A stretch of 64,000 bases of DNA from Pachyseris speciosa (taxonomy: Eukaryota; Cnidaria; Anthozoa; Scleractinia; Pachyseridae). Where the stretch lies: positions 192,501-256,500 of the forward strand of contig JAEMWC010000353.1 in the NCBI GenBank assembly GCA_016490735.1, in the 5' to 3' direction. A program made the position numbers and the translations under genes. Shown here piece by piece: positions 1-10,740 of this stretch. Within the stretch, counting starts at the first letter, position 1. Each line of letters begins with the position of its first letter. The notes beneath the pieces were generated by a model, which saw only the letters and a list, made by a program, of their open reading frames with translations, was not told the origin of the DNA and did no database searches.

Positions 1-91
1 TCATCATCGTCATCATAATAATATAATGACATTTATTGTTATCATTTGCAGGTGGAATCTGAACTGACTGAAGAAGAAGAAAAAGAGCCTG

Positions 92-1001
92 GTTAGTAAA
101 ACAATATTTTTCCTTTGAGATGCTTTGCTTTGATCAAATATGATTTGCAGATTTTGACAGCATTTAGTGCCGGAACTGTCTGTTTGTTAGAAACAAAGGA
201 AGTTAATAGATTGAATTAAAATAGTTTTAGGGAGTGTAAGCCATCATTGCCTTGATGTTGGCAGTGATTAATAATGCTGATCCTTGACACTGCAGAGCTA
301 TAATAATTGATGGCTCCAGGCAAGAACGTTCCCTCTGGTTTTTGATCAGTTTTTGATGGCTCCAGACAAGAACGTCCCATCAGGTTTTTGGTCAGTTTTT
401 GGTTTGCTCAAAAGTAACTGAATTTTGAATGTATTAAAGAGCTGGGTGCCTAAAATACCTATCTTGATCATTAACTTGGGTTACAACAACAACAACAACT
501 TTATTACAGGATCTTTACAACAAAACCAATAGTTTGTCCCACACACAGCTACAACACTAATTGGGGTGGGACAAAATGACCAAAGCTAAGAGAAATAACA
601 AAAAGGTAACAAAAAAATGGATTAAAACTAAACTGAACAACAGGAAGATATGCTAAAAAGAGTTCTAACTGTGCAAGAAAAGTGAGAAAATAAATATATT
701 AAGTGAATCAGAGTTAACTATATAGAGCTATTTAATTAATCCTACTTTTTTTAATAATCGCTGGTATTTCAATGTAGTTAATTATCTTCTTTTCCCAAAA
801 TATCGAAAAGCAATTGACGGAGGACCTTTTTACATGTCTCCTTTGGCAAATCTGTTATATGACAAGATATCTCATTCCACAATCTTACACCAAATCTAGG
901 GTTTTCATGGCTTTATACTGTATAGGGAAACCCTGATGAAGTACAACCAGTTGCAAAAATGTTGAGACACTCCCAATAAAAAACTCACTCTTCTTCTAAA
1001 A
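92..1001. other. Start of a 5.1-kb eIF3c intron, mostly unremarkable
   Basis: No exon is seen. A short tandem duplication of about 50 bp (unit contains GATGGCTCCAGRCAAGAACG) lies around 309-405, and a (CAA)n tract at about 483-500. The stretch 500-1000 is A-rich and looks like old repeat sequence with no readable domain. Confidence 0.5.
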
Positions 1002-2134
1002 CTCTCCCTTGACAGTTACTGCATGACAGGAAAGACTCCCCTCCCCCCTCTCCCTTGACAGTTACTGCATGACAGGCAAGACTCCCCTCTCCCCTCTCCC
1101 TTGACAGTTACTGCATGACAGGCAAGACTCCCCTCCCCCCTCTCCCTTGACAGTTACTGCATGACAGGCAAGACTCCCCTCCCCCTCTCCCTTGACAGTT
1201 ACTGCGTGACAGGCAAGACTCCCCTCCCCCCTCTCCCTTGACAGTTACTGCATGACAGGCAAGACTCCCCTCCCCCTCTCCCTTGACAGTAACTGCACGA
1301 CAGGCAAGACTCCCCTTCCCCACTTCCTTGACAGTTACTGCACGACAGGCAAGACTCCCCTCCCCCTCTCCCTTGACAGTTACTGCACGACAGGCAAGAC
1401 TCCCCTCCCCCCTCTCCCTTGACAGTTACTGCACGACAGGCAAGACTCCCCTCCCCCCTCTCCCTTGACAGTTACTGCATGACAGGCAAGATTCCCCTCC
1501 CCCCTCTCCCTTGACAGTTACTGCATGACAGGCAAAACTCCCCTCCCCCCTCTCCCTTGACAGTTACTGCATGACAGGCAAGACTCCCCTCCTCCCTCTC
1601 CCTTGACAGTTACTGCATAACAGGCAAGACTCCCCCCCCTCTCCCTTGACAGTTACTGCATGACAGGCAAGACTCCTCTCCTCCCTCTCCCTTGACAGTT
1701 ACTGCATGACAGGCAAGACTCCCCTCCCCCCTCTCCCTTGACAGTTACTGCATGACAGGCAAGACTCCCCTCCCCCCTCTCCCTTGACAGTTACTGCGTG
1801 ACAGGCAAGACTCCCCTCCCCCCTCTCCCTTGACAGTTACTGCATGACAGGCAAGACTCCCCTCCCCCCTCTCCCTTGACAGTTACTGCACGACAGGCAA
1901 GACTCCCCTTCCCCCTCTTCCTTGACAGTTACTGCATGACAGGCAAGACTCCCCTCCTCCCTCTCCCTTGACAGTTACTGCACGACAGGCAAGACTCCCC
2001 TCCCCCCTCTCCCTTGACAGTTACTGCACGACAGGCAAGACTCCCCTCCCCCCTCTCCCTTGACAGTTACTGCATGACAGGCAAGACTCCCCTCCTCCCT
2101 CTCCCTTGACAGTTACTGCATAACAGGCAAGACT
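1002..2134. repeat. 46-bp minisatellite, block 1 (about 24 units)
   Basis: The unit is about 46 bp, beginning TTGACAGTTACTGCATGACA, then GGCAAGACTC and a C/T-rich spacer. Units differ mainly in CATGAC/CACGAC/CGTGAC and in the length of the pyrimidine spacer. ORFs across it in any frame are repeat artefacts. A second block with the same unit lies at 4480-4993, beyond an inserted element. Confidence 0.95.
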
Positions 2135-3039
2135 CGCCCCCCTACGGAAGCCCAGGGGGGCCGCTGACCTGTTTTGTTTTTCTTTTTGACTTTTTCATTT
2201 TTACTTTTACATTTTCCGTTTTGAGTTTAGTTTCTTATTATTTAATTTTTGTTTTAGTTTCTCTTTTTAAGGTTTCAGTTTTGCTTTCAAGTTTTATTTT
2301 TTTCATCGTTGGTTTTGATTTTATTTTTTGATTATTTAATTTGTGTTTTAGTTTTAATTTCTAAGTTTGTCAATTTGTTTTTCAGTTTTCGCTTTTTAGT
2401 TTTCAGTTTTACTGTTTGTACATAAAAGACAAAAACCAAAACCAAAACCAAAACCAAAACAAAAACAAAATCCAAAAAATCAAAAATGAAAACAGGTGGA
2501 CGGGATAGACCATCATGCTGTGCTGTTGTTGCACAACACACGGCGGCTTAGATCACAAACAACTTGATCAAGTACCACTTCATCCTCTGTTGGTTTCATG
2601 TTTGGAAGTGTTGACAGGCCTAACACGACTCCTGCTGGTTTTGTCATGTTGTATACTTGACCTTTAGAGTTTGGCTCTTGTGCGCATGGCCCCCCCTCCT
2701 CTTACATATCTTGATAGCAAAGGTTGATTTTCGATTAAATGCCATTTGTGCCGACTTCACGTCCGTAAATTTAACTTCTCTCAAAGGGTGTAAAATGTTA
2801 TTAACGACCTGCACCTTGGAGGTCGCAACTTCGCATATCAGTGTTTGACACACTTACAAAGATTCACAAGAAAAACCCTTTCGGACGCCCGATAATTTCG
2901 GGCTGTGATGTCCTACGGAACGAATATCATCATTCATAGACAGCATCCTTCAGCCTATAGCAAAAACACAGACAGGAAAATACAATCAAGTACAATGGAT
3001 GTTACTAGCCTGTACACTAATATCCCACAGGAACAAGAG

Positions 3040-3250
3040 GCCCTGCCAGGGTAAATTCCGACCAGCGACATGACCCAAAAAGTAGCGACAGCACATAAAA
3101 TGAAATCCCGACGAGAGACATCATCACCGGCAAAATTCCGACAGTGAAATCAAGGCTGGGAATTGGTGATTTAAACACCGACACGAAAGATTTTGTAAAA
3201 TTTTAAAAAATTCAGACAAGCGACACGGGAACCCTCCTGGCAGGGCCTCG
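3040..3250. mobile_element. 211-bp MITE nested in the Penelope-like relic
   Basis: The terminal inverted repeats are GCCCTGCCAGG (left) and CCTGGCAGGGC (right), with a flanking direct repeat AAGAG at 3035-3039 and 3251-3255. Removing the element and one AAGAG joins the interrupted reading frame (NIPQEQ to GIDTV), which supports the insertion model. The interior is repetitive in the motif TCCGAC/GCGACA. Confidence 0.8.
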
Positions 3251-3418
3251 AAGAGGGAATAGACACTGTATGCAAGGCATACGAAAGATTCTACGATTTA
3301 AGAAAGACACTCCGATTCCAACCCACTTTCTTAGAGAACTACTAAACTCATGGAACCGCCATAGCAATGGGCACTAAAATGGCAGTTGTCTTCGCAAACA
3401 TTATGTCTTCGGTAGAGA

Positions 3419-3520
3419 TAGCCTGTGAGCAGGCTCTCTAGTTTTTTGTTGCGGCGAGAGTCATGCGAGCGGTGAAGCTGCTACGCAACAAAAAACTGGA
3501 GACGGCTTGCTCGCAGGCTA
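3419..3520. repeat. Short foldback of the TAGCCTGCGAG family
   Basis: TAGCCTGTGAGCAGGCTCTC at the left is mirrored by GAGACGGCTTGCTCGCAGGC at the right, with an internal hairpin around TTTTTTGTTGCG / CGCAACAAAAAA. It is a short relative of the elements at 17422-17750 and 49352-50288. Confidence 0.75.
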
Positions 3521-4479
3521 CAGTAGTGACAGAAATTATCAACAAAATCAGAACGAAACCACTCGAGTGGAAAAGATTCAACGAAGCCTCTGTCTTTGAC
3601 ATTTAAACGCATTTCAAATGTATTGAGAACCAATTCTTTAAAAACGTTTTGAGGAGATTATAAGAGATTTTGAATCACGTTTGGGTGCACGAGGCTACCC
3701 ATATTTTCTTGTCAACAAGGTTCTCGCATATTACAAAGTTAAATTTACGGACAGGAAGTCGGCACTCCGGCTGAAACAAGAAATCCGCAAGAAGATACTG
3801 CCTTTTATCACGCCATACAACCACGCGTGCCTAACCTAAAGAGCATCTTAATGAGCAAATGGCATTTAATTGAGAATGAACCTTTGCTGAAAGAACGACA
3901 CAAGAGAGGAAGATCTTTAAACATCACACCTCTAAAGGTCAAGTATACAACATGACAAAACCAGCAGGAGCCTCCTGCTGGTTGAGTCGTGTTAGGCCTG
4001 TCAACACTTCCAAACATGAAACCAACAGAGGATGAAGTAGTACTTGATCAAGTTGTTTGTGATCTAAGCCGCGGTGTGTTGTGCAACAACAGCAAAGCAT
4101 GATGGTCTATCCCGTCCACCCGTTTTCGTTTTTGATTTTTTGGATTTTGTTTTTGTTTTGGTTTTGGTTTTGGTTTTGGTTTTTGTCTTTTATGTACAAA
4201 CAGTAAAACTGAAAACTAAAAAGCGAAAACTGAAAAACAAATTGACAAACTTAGAAATTAAAACTAAAACACAAATTAAATAATCAAAAAACAAAATCAA
4301 AACGAACGATGAAAAAAAAATAAAACTTGAAAGCAAAACTGAAACCTTAAAAAGAGAAACTAAAACAAAAATCAAATAATAAGAAACTAAACTCAAAACG
4401 GAAAATGTAAAAGTAAAAATGAAAAAGTAAAAAAGAAAAACAAAACAGGTCAGTGACCCCCCTGGGCTTCCGTACCCCC

Positions 4480-4993
4480 CTCTATCTTGACAGTTACTGC
4501 ATGACAGGCAAGACTCCTCTCCTCCCTCTCCCTTGACAGTTACTGCATGACAGGCAAGACTCCCCTGCTCCCTCTCCCTTGACAGTTACTGCATGACAGG
4601 CAAGACTCCCCTCCCCCCTCTCCCTTGACAGTTACTGCATGACAGGCAAGACTCCCCTCCTCCCTCATCCTTGACAGTTACTGCATGACAGGGAAGACTC
4701 CCCTCCCCCCTCTCCCTTGACAGTTACTGCTTGACAGGCAAGACTCCCCTCCTCCCTCTCCCTTGACAGTTACTGCATGACAGGCAAGACTCCCCTCCTC
4801 CCTCTTCCTTGACAGTTACTGCATGACAGGCAAGACTCCCCTCCCCCCTCTCCCTTGACAGTTACTGCATGACAGGCAAGACTCCCCTCCCCCCTCTCCC
4901 TTGACAGTTACTGCATGACAGGTAAGACTCCCCTCCTCCCTCTCCCTTGACAGTTACTGCATGACAGGCAAGACTCCCCTCCCCCTCTTCCTT
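4480..4993. repeat. 46-bp minisatellite, block 2 (about 11 units)
   Basis: It has the same unit as block 1 (TTGACAGTTACTGCATGACA...), in the same orientation. It was probably continuous with block 1 before the composite element inserted. The array decays after 4990 into unique intron sequence. Confidence 0.93.
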
Positions 4994-5203
4994 AATCAAT
5001 GTTCTTGGACCACATTTTTTGCCTGACCTCGCATTTGTAGGAAAACAGAAAATGTGGGCCAACAACATTGACAAGGGAAGGGGAGAGGAACCTCTTTTCA
5101 GCTGGAATTAAGTGCACCGTCTTAAGCAAGTTTCTTATCAATGAAATAGTGTGAGTGGTTAAATTCAAGTATTACTTCATTTAATTATCTTACATGCTAA
5201 TAG

Positions 5204-5464
5204 CCAGTAAGGATCCAGAAGAGAGCAAAAAAGAAGAGACAGCTCCCAAACAGACTAAAAAAAGAGGGTCAGAATTCCTCCAAAAAGGTTGACAAAATGT
5301 GCAAGTTTATCTACTCACGTGACACATCAGACAGGATATGAACCAGAGCCATGCTGTGCCATCTATATCACCGCGCCTTGCATGATCGCTGGTTTGAGGC
5401 ACGTGGTCTGATGCTGATGTCACATCTGCAGGAGACCATTCAGCATGCAGACATTCCAACACAG
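5204..5464 (+). other. EIF3C: eIF3c copy 1 exon carrying a frameshift and a nonsense codon
   Basis: The exon opens in the phase left by exon 52-91 and reads an acidic/lysine-rich linker (DPEESKKEETAPKQTKK). It then loses frame at seven consecutive A. In the shifted frame it reads SSKKVDKMCKFIYSRDTSDRI, a TGA at 5339-5341, then [20 protein letters not shown] and [15 protein letters not shown], which is the start of the PCI-region helices of eIF3c. The TGA replaces an Arg codon and fits a CGA-to-TGA transition. No homologous exon is present in copy 2. Confidence 0.8.
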
Positions 5465-6302
5465 GTTTGTTTTGCATTCCTGATTCAAATCATTGCACAA
5501 ATTCCTGAAGCAGTCCAATAGAAGACAAGTGAAGAACTAGGGTCCATTTCCCAAATAGTCTAAAGAGTTTTTGGTCCCAGAGACTATGTTTTGGGTTCAT
5601 TTGTCATTGATTGGTGGTTAAAGTTTTCAAGCAAAGTAGCCTAGTGTATTTATTAAAACTTTCCCCCTTCACATTTATTCAAAATCAAATGTGCGTCTAT
5701 GCTGATGAACGTTGTGCATGTGGAACAGTTTATCGCACCCTGAAATGTTTTTCGGAGTTTTCAGAAACATATGCCTGGACTTACTTTAATTTCATGGGAC
5801 TTTTCAGGGCCTGTATTAAGGGATTGAGGGGGAAGGGGTCTTACTAGTGGCATCACAGTCTCCACATGTTTCAGAAGCTCAGTATGACTAGTTACTAAGC
5901 CCAATGTTACAGATGTGGTAAATTAAGCAGCAGATCTAGTGATGCTAGAATAGTTTCATGTTGAGACTATCTGGTATCTAGTTTGCTGCTGCATGTTTCA
6001 CGAGAGTTGGCCACAGTGTTCTTGCCTGTAGCCTTAGTAAAGAAACATACAGCTCATTCTGAGGAGAGCTTAGATAATTAGCTCAGCAACAGTGGACGTG
6101 CAATGTTGTTGTTAATGCATTGGACATTTTAAAACCTGATCCTTGGCTGTCAGCAGGCTCTGAACTCTGTGTTAACTTAAGACATAAAAAATTGACTGTA
6201 CATTGAAGATGTGAAAGGGAATTGTGAAAACTACTTTAGCATCAGCAAAAAGAGAACCTGAAAAGTTTAGTTTTGTGCAGGATTCCATCTTGAATTACGT
6301 CG
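5465..6302. other. eIF3c intron without recognised features
   Basis: This is AT-rich intron sequence. The only landmark is the duplication breakpoint at 6036. Frames here do not resemble any exon of the gene. Confidence 0.5.
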
Positions 6303-6362
6303 AGCTCTGGGATGCCACTGCAGTGCTCTACCAACTGAGCTAAAAGCCCACCACAAGCTAGT
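6303..6362 (-). repeat. tRNA-like (A-box) fragment, also present in copy 2
   Basis: On the minus strand it reads TTTTAGCTCAGTTGGTAGAG, a canonical tRNA D-arm/A-box, then a degenerate anticodon arm, but no good T-arm. The same fragment is at 44,385-44,445. It is best explained as the head of an old tRNA-derived SINE, not a functional tRNA. Confidence 0.55.
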
Positions 6363-6649
6363 CATTTTGTTGGTTTGTAAAAAACTTTGGGTAACTGAAA
6401 ACAAATAAATAAATAATAAGAATAATAATCTTTATTTTGCTTTTATCAATGTATACTTTTTTTTAATTACAATCTACAAAATTTACAAAATATGTTAATG
6501 TAAACTAAATAAAAACAATGGACAAGCTAGGAAGCTAAATAAACCAGTAGGTTTTCTTGTTGGCTCCCTGAGCAATTTAGGTTCTAAGTGGCAGGTAAAA
6601 TAAAATAAAAGAAAAGTAAAATAAAAAGCAATTAAAAGAGACCACCACA

Positions 6650-6905
6650 TTAATTTAGTGAGTGGAGCCAAATTTGCAGTATTTCTGGGCACAAATGTTA
6701 CAACCCTGCCAAACAGCGCTGAATTCATTCCACCTAGGGGCGAATTTTGTAATAAAAAACCTCAACAACAACAAAAAAAAACCTCAGTGAGTGGAGCCAA
6801 ATTTGCAGTTACTGTATTTCTGGCTGAGGCACAAATGTTGCCACCCTGCCAAACAGTGCTTAATTTATTCCACAGAGGGGCAAATTTTATAATAAAAGAC
6901 CTCAA
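6650..6905. repeat. About 130-bp tandem duplication, copy 1 only
   Basis: Two adjacent units start at GTGAGTGGAGCCAAATTTGC and contain CACCCTGCCAAACAG. Copy 2 (about 44,520-44,630) has one unit, so the extra unit is a change after the duplication or a loss in copy 2. Confidence 0.75.
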
Positions 6906-7446
6906 CAAAACTTAGCTTTAAAAGTGGAATTTTGAGTTCCTGCTTGAAACTGATTGGGAATTCTAACAAAATGTTGGAGGGTAACTTCATTGCTCAAAAT
7001 GCAATTGGTTATTATCCAATCCGTAGCTTAAACAACTTTACTTGGGCTACATGTTTCATAGAATAAAATGCAATTATATTGCACTGCAGGGGTCGAATTT
7101 CCTAAATTTTCACTGTGTTGTTTGTTGTTGTTATTGTTCTTTGAAGATTCTCTACAACAGAACAATGGTTCAACTTGGCTTGTGTGCGTTCAGACATGGT
7201 ATGATCAAGGATGCCCACAATGCCTTGCATGATGTGCAGTCCAGTGGCAGAGCCAAAGAACTTCTTGCTCAGGTATGTAGTTCTCAATAGCACGAGACAA
7301 CTCATAATAAATGTGACCCTCCATGGAAAAACTGTCACTAAGGTGAATGCACGCACATGGCATGGCCGCATATTAAAACAAAAGAAGAATGCCTCAACAT
7401 GGCGGTTGTGTGTAAGTCACTTTGATTCCTCATTAGTGTCCAAGTT

Positions 7447-7462
7447 ATAATAATAATAATAA

Positions 7463-7500
<38 letters not shown>
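7447..7500. repeat. (TAA)n microsatellite
   Basis: This is a run of ATA/TAA trinucleotides in the intron after exon 7147-7272, absent from the matching place in copy 2. Confidence 0.9.
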
Positions 7501-7502
<2 letters not shown>

Positions 7503-7779
7503 AAATGTATTAATAAAAATAAAAATTATACCTATTTACAACTATCATAGACTCAAAATTTTAATGAAATAAAGAAAATATTAAAAAATCCTAGAATACA
7601 AATCTACAAACTCAACGCCATAATAATGTTAGACTTTCTAAAATTAGTGGACGTACTATCATTAGGCAAAACTTTTGATGAAATAAAAAATAATAAAAAG
7701 ATCCTAAAATACTAATTTACAAGCTCACTTTCTAAACTTAGTGGATACATGCTTGGCAAGCGTTTAAGCGGCAGTCATC

Positions 7780-7925
7780 AATGTCATAATAATAATAATA
7801 TTAAAAATAATAATAATAATCACTTTATTTAAGTCTCAAATGTATTTAGCCAAGCACAGATGCTCTACTAATGGGGGAGACTAAATCAAATCAACTCTAA
7901 ATAAATCAAATGAAATCAAATGTTG
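7780..7925 (-). mobile_element. SINE 3'-end fragment
   Basis: (ATA)n followed by CACTTTATTTAAGTCTCAAA, the word AGCCAAGCACAGATGCTCTA and an AATCAAATCAACTC-type tail match the reverse complement of the 3' part of the SINE at 47585-47887. It lies in a stretch that has no counterpart in copy 2. Confidence 0.6.
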
Positions 7926-8426
7926 GTTATTGTTGGACAAGTAGTTTTGGGAACCAAATTGGAAAACAGAATTCACAAGGCAGTCTGACTTCAGTGCACC
8001 TCACTATCTTTCTGTAGATTCAAAGGGTTAGCAGGGCAGTAGATCTCATTTGAACATTCATGCATTGAGAATTTCATTGGCAGACATAATTAAAAGGCAG
8101 CTTTCTTCAGACCTTTATGGTCTGTTAAATTATCTGGTTGTTTTTTGATCTTTCCATTTTTTTAGTGTTTAATGCAACAAAGACAATATGAGAGAACTCC
8201 AGAGGAAGAAAACATTGAGAAGAGAAGACAGGTAAGTTTTCGTCAAATTGTTGATGACCATATAATTACCAGATGTCAATTTGACTTTTTTGATAATCAG
8301 TGGTTTGCAGATAGTGCAATATCTAAAGCCCTATCTTACTGGTTTTTGGAAGAGTTAAATTTTGTTCTAAAGTGGGGATTTTTTAAGATTACAAAAAGAT
8401 TTCATACATACGTACGTATGTACGTA

Positions 8427-9503
8427 CATACATGTAATACTAGTGCAGAGGTTAATGTTCTTGTTTGATTTACTTAAGAAATTATCTTAAGTTTACTATA
8501 TTAGTAATTAATTAATTATTTTAGCTGAGACGTAGTTAGTGCTGGTCCAAATCAGAACTTTAGTCTTGCCTATTCTGTAACCTGCTCAAATAAACTATGT
8601 ATGTATGCATGCATCATGCATGCATGCATACATACATAGTTTATTTGAGCAGGTTACAGAATAGGCAAGACTAGAGTCCTGATGTGGACCGGCACTAACT
8701 ACATCTCAGCTAAAATACATTAAAGAGCCAGTAAGGACCATTAGGCTTTGAGTGCCTTTTTTGATGTTTTGATCACTTCACCATGCTCCAGACGACTTCT
8801 TGAAACATCTCCCGGCTCCAAAATCCTGGCACGTTGAAACTTAGTATTAATAAAATTCATTCAAGCAAAGAAACCAACTATACAGAACGGTAACTGATGT
8901 TACCATGCATGAAATAATCGCAAGTGCTCACCATCGCTGTGATAAATGCTCTCTTGGTTCATGTGAAAGGAATTCAGCAAATTTGCTGTTGGTAGCTTCC
9001 CCAAAGCCAAGTGCGAGTTTTCTGGAATTCCACAGGTCGAAGACAGACGACCGAAGTTGTATCTGCCACACTTGTCCAGGTAAATGAGGTCCCTTGGGAC
9101 AGGTTTGCCATTTTGAATGTGTAGGATTCGACCTCACACAATATTTACGTCAAATACAACTACAATCTGTGATAAATTTTGTCAAAAGACATGTAGAAGT
9201 GTTCTCAGATAAACAAGGTATACCATAAGACCTTTCAGAATAAGGGGGGAAGAATAATGCAGCCAATGCAGATGGATTTTTTAGTCAAAGCAAAGAACTC
9301 GGAATTTTCAACATCATGAGATCATGTCATGTATGATTTATTTCACATATCATTCACACATCACAAAAATGGCCGCCGATGGGTCGCAGCGCGCAAAGTC
9401 TAATGGTCCTTACTGGGTCTTTAATTACTAGTATAGCAACTTAGATAATTTCTTACATAAATCAAACAAGAAGATTGACCTCTGCAGTAGTATTACATGT
9501 ATA
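8427..9503. mobile_element. Foldback element A, copy-1-specific, split by hairpin B
   Basis: The left arm ATGTAATACTAGTGCAGAGG (8432 on) is mirrored by CCTCTGCAGTAGTATTACAT (to 9499). An inner part of the arm (AGCCAGTAAGGACCATTAG at about 8727 and CTAATGGTCCTTACTGGGT at about 9400) is separated from the outer part on the left side by hairpin B. The interior (8,760-9,380) has no convincing gene. Copy 2 lacks the whole element near 45,545. Confidence 0.75.
8517..8716. repeat. Perfect-hairpin MITE B nested in an arm of element A
   Basis: The arms are about 95 bp. The left contains CTTGCCTATTCTGTAACCTG and the right its complement, meeting at a palindromic (ATGC)n tip near 8,607. The outer ends are TTTTAGCTGAG and CTCAGCTAAAA. 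Removing it restores the symmetry of element A. Confidence 0.85.
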
Positions 9504-10489
9504 TCTAAAAATATTTAAAGTCCACTGACCTAAAAGAAATGCTACAGGAAGCATTTCTGTGTGGTTACTTCAAATGAGAAGTTATATTAACCTTAACTTC
9601 CATAACATAACACTCCTGACTTCCCGCTTCATTATTTGAGAGTCAATTCACATTGTTGTGTGTCAGCATGTTGATAACCAGGTGCACCCAAGGAATTACT
9701 CTGGGCCCGGTTGTTCGAAAGCCGATTAACTTAATTCAGGATTAGTGTAAACTTTGGTGGCAGTTTGTAACTTTTGGATGAATGTTTCTTTTGCTGCTTT
9801 TTGCTTTTCCGGGTTGAGGACCTCTAATCTAAAATTTTGCAGAATATCAGCATTGAACAATGTTCGTGGATGGAGAAATAAACTCCTTGCATTTTCTGGT
9901 TAATTTTTTATCTTGTATTAGCCAAGGGTTAATTGGCTTGCAACCCAGCCCTATGCCTGAAAATGGGAGACTTTCTTGTGTTGCGACTGGCTAATTTTCG
10001 TCTTTTGTCAGCATCCTCTCCAAATCTTAATGACAGCCCTGTCACAATACTTAAAGTATGTCATTCAGTTGCAGTTCTTAAATTATGTTAACACAAGTGG
10101 ATCTTAAGTTTTTGATCTCTTTTAATGCCAGGTGCCATTTCACATGCACATAAACTTGGAGCTACTGGAATGTGTTTACTTAACTTCAGCCATGTTAATC
10201 GAGATCCCATGGATGGCTGGTATGTACCTTGGTTATGTGTCAGTGTTATTCATGCGCTCCCTGCATCATAATTACACAATGTCGATGACTGTTGAATCCT
10301 TTCTCATTGCAGAAGAAATTTAGCATGGTAGTTTGAAAGATTTTTTGTCTACACAAGAAAATTCAAACCTTGTTTAAGTTCCCAAGATGACCTAAACAAA
10401 ATAGCACAAAACAAAAAGGACACGTACCAAATGGAGCAATAAAAAAAATGTTGCTTTTGTGGTGTTGCTTTCATTGGGATTTCATGCAC

Positions 10490-10740
10490 AGACTCGAAAG
10501 TTGAACCACCTTCCACCACATAATATGCAGTACCACTGGAAAGTACTGCTCAGTAGCTTTCACTTGGAGCTTACACTTAAGGATTTCATTCACAGACTCA
10601 AAAGTTGATCCACCTTGCACCACATAATATATATGCAGTACCACTGGAAAGTTCTGCTCATGCAGTAGCTTTCACTTGAGAGCTTACACTTAAGGATTTC
10701 ATGCACAGAAGTTCAAAAGTTCAAACCATCTTTTATGGGA
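10490..10740. repeat. About 115-bp tandem repeat in an eIF3c intron, copy 1 (2-3 units)
   Basis: Units share GCAGTACCACTGGAAAGT and TTACACTTAAGGATTTCAT. The same array in copy 2 (50945-51370) has four to five units, so the array length has changed since the duplication. Confidence 0.8.

Larger units (their letters stand above)
2865..3960 (+). pseudogene. Penelope-like element reverse transcriptase/endonuclease relic
   Basis: Broken frames on the plus strand contain reverse-transcriptase peptides typical of Penelope-like elements. These are KIHKKNPFGRPIISGCDV, FIDSILQPIAKTQ, MDVTSLYTNIPQ and, after an inserted MITE, GIDTVCKAYERFYDL. Near 3,820-3,890 there is a motif NHACLNLKSILMSKWHLIE that is characteristic of the segment between the RT and the GIY-YIG region. 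Stops and frameshifts are frequent, so it is a dead copy. A second palindromic insertion (3419-3520) interrupts it further. The family call rests on remembered motif patterns, not on a search. Confidence 0.65.
2145..4472. mobile_element. Composite element with about 0.6-kb terminal inverted repeats, inserted in the minisatellite
   Basis: The outer ends are CGGAAGCCCAGGGGGG (from 2145) and its reverse complement (to 4472), each flanked by TA (2143-2144 and 4473-4474). The inverted arms are about 2145-2748 and 3862-4472. They include an A/T-rich purine/pyrimidine tract and a unique stretch containing GACGGGATAGACCATCATGC. The arms are close to identical in the outer 500 bp and diverge inward. 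The interior holds Penelope-like coding relics. The inner part of the left arm is an inverted copy of the 3' end of that coding region, consistent with Penelope-type elements, whose copies can be arranged in inverted orientation. Confidence 0.8.

Noticed and set aside
1108..1468. Open frames on both strands of the minisatellite
   Set aside because: They arise from the repeat period and composition and have no independent support.
1002..2134. CRISPR-like array of regular 46-bp units
   Set aside because: The whole unit repeats, with no unique spacers, and it lies in a eukaryotic intron. It is a minisatellite.
7042..7290. Single-exon gene reading through 7042-7290
   Set aside because: Only 7147-7272 is coding (eIF3c exon). 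The remainder is intron in frame by chance.
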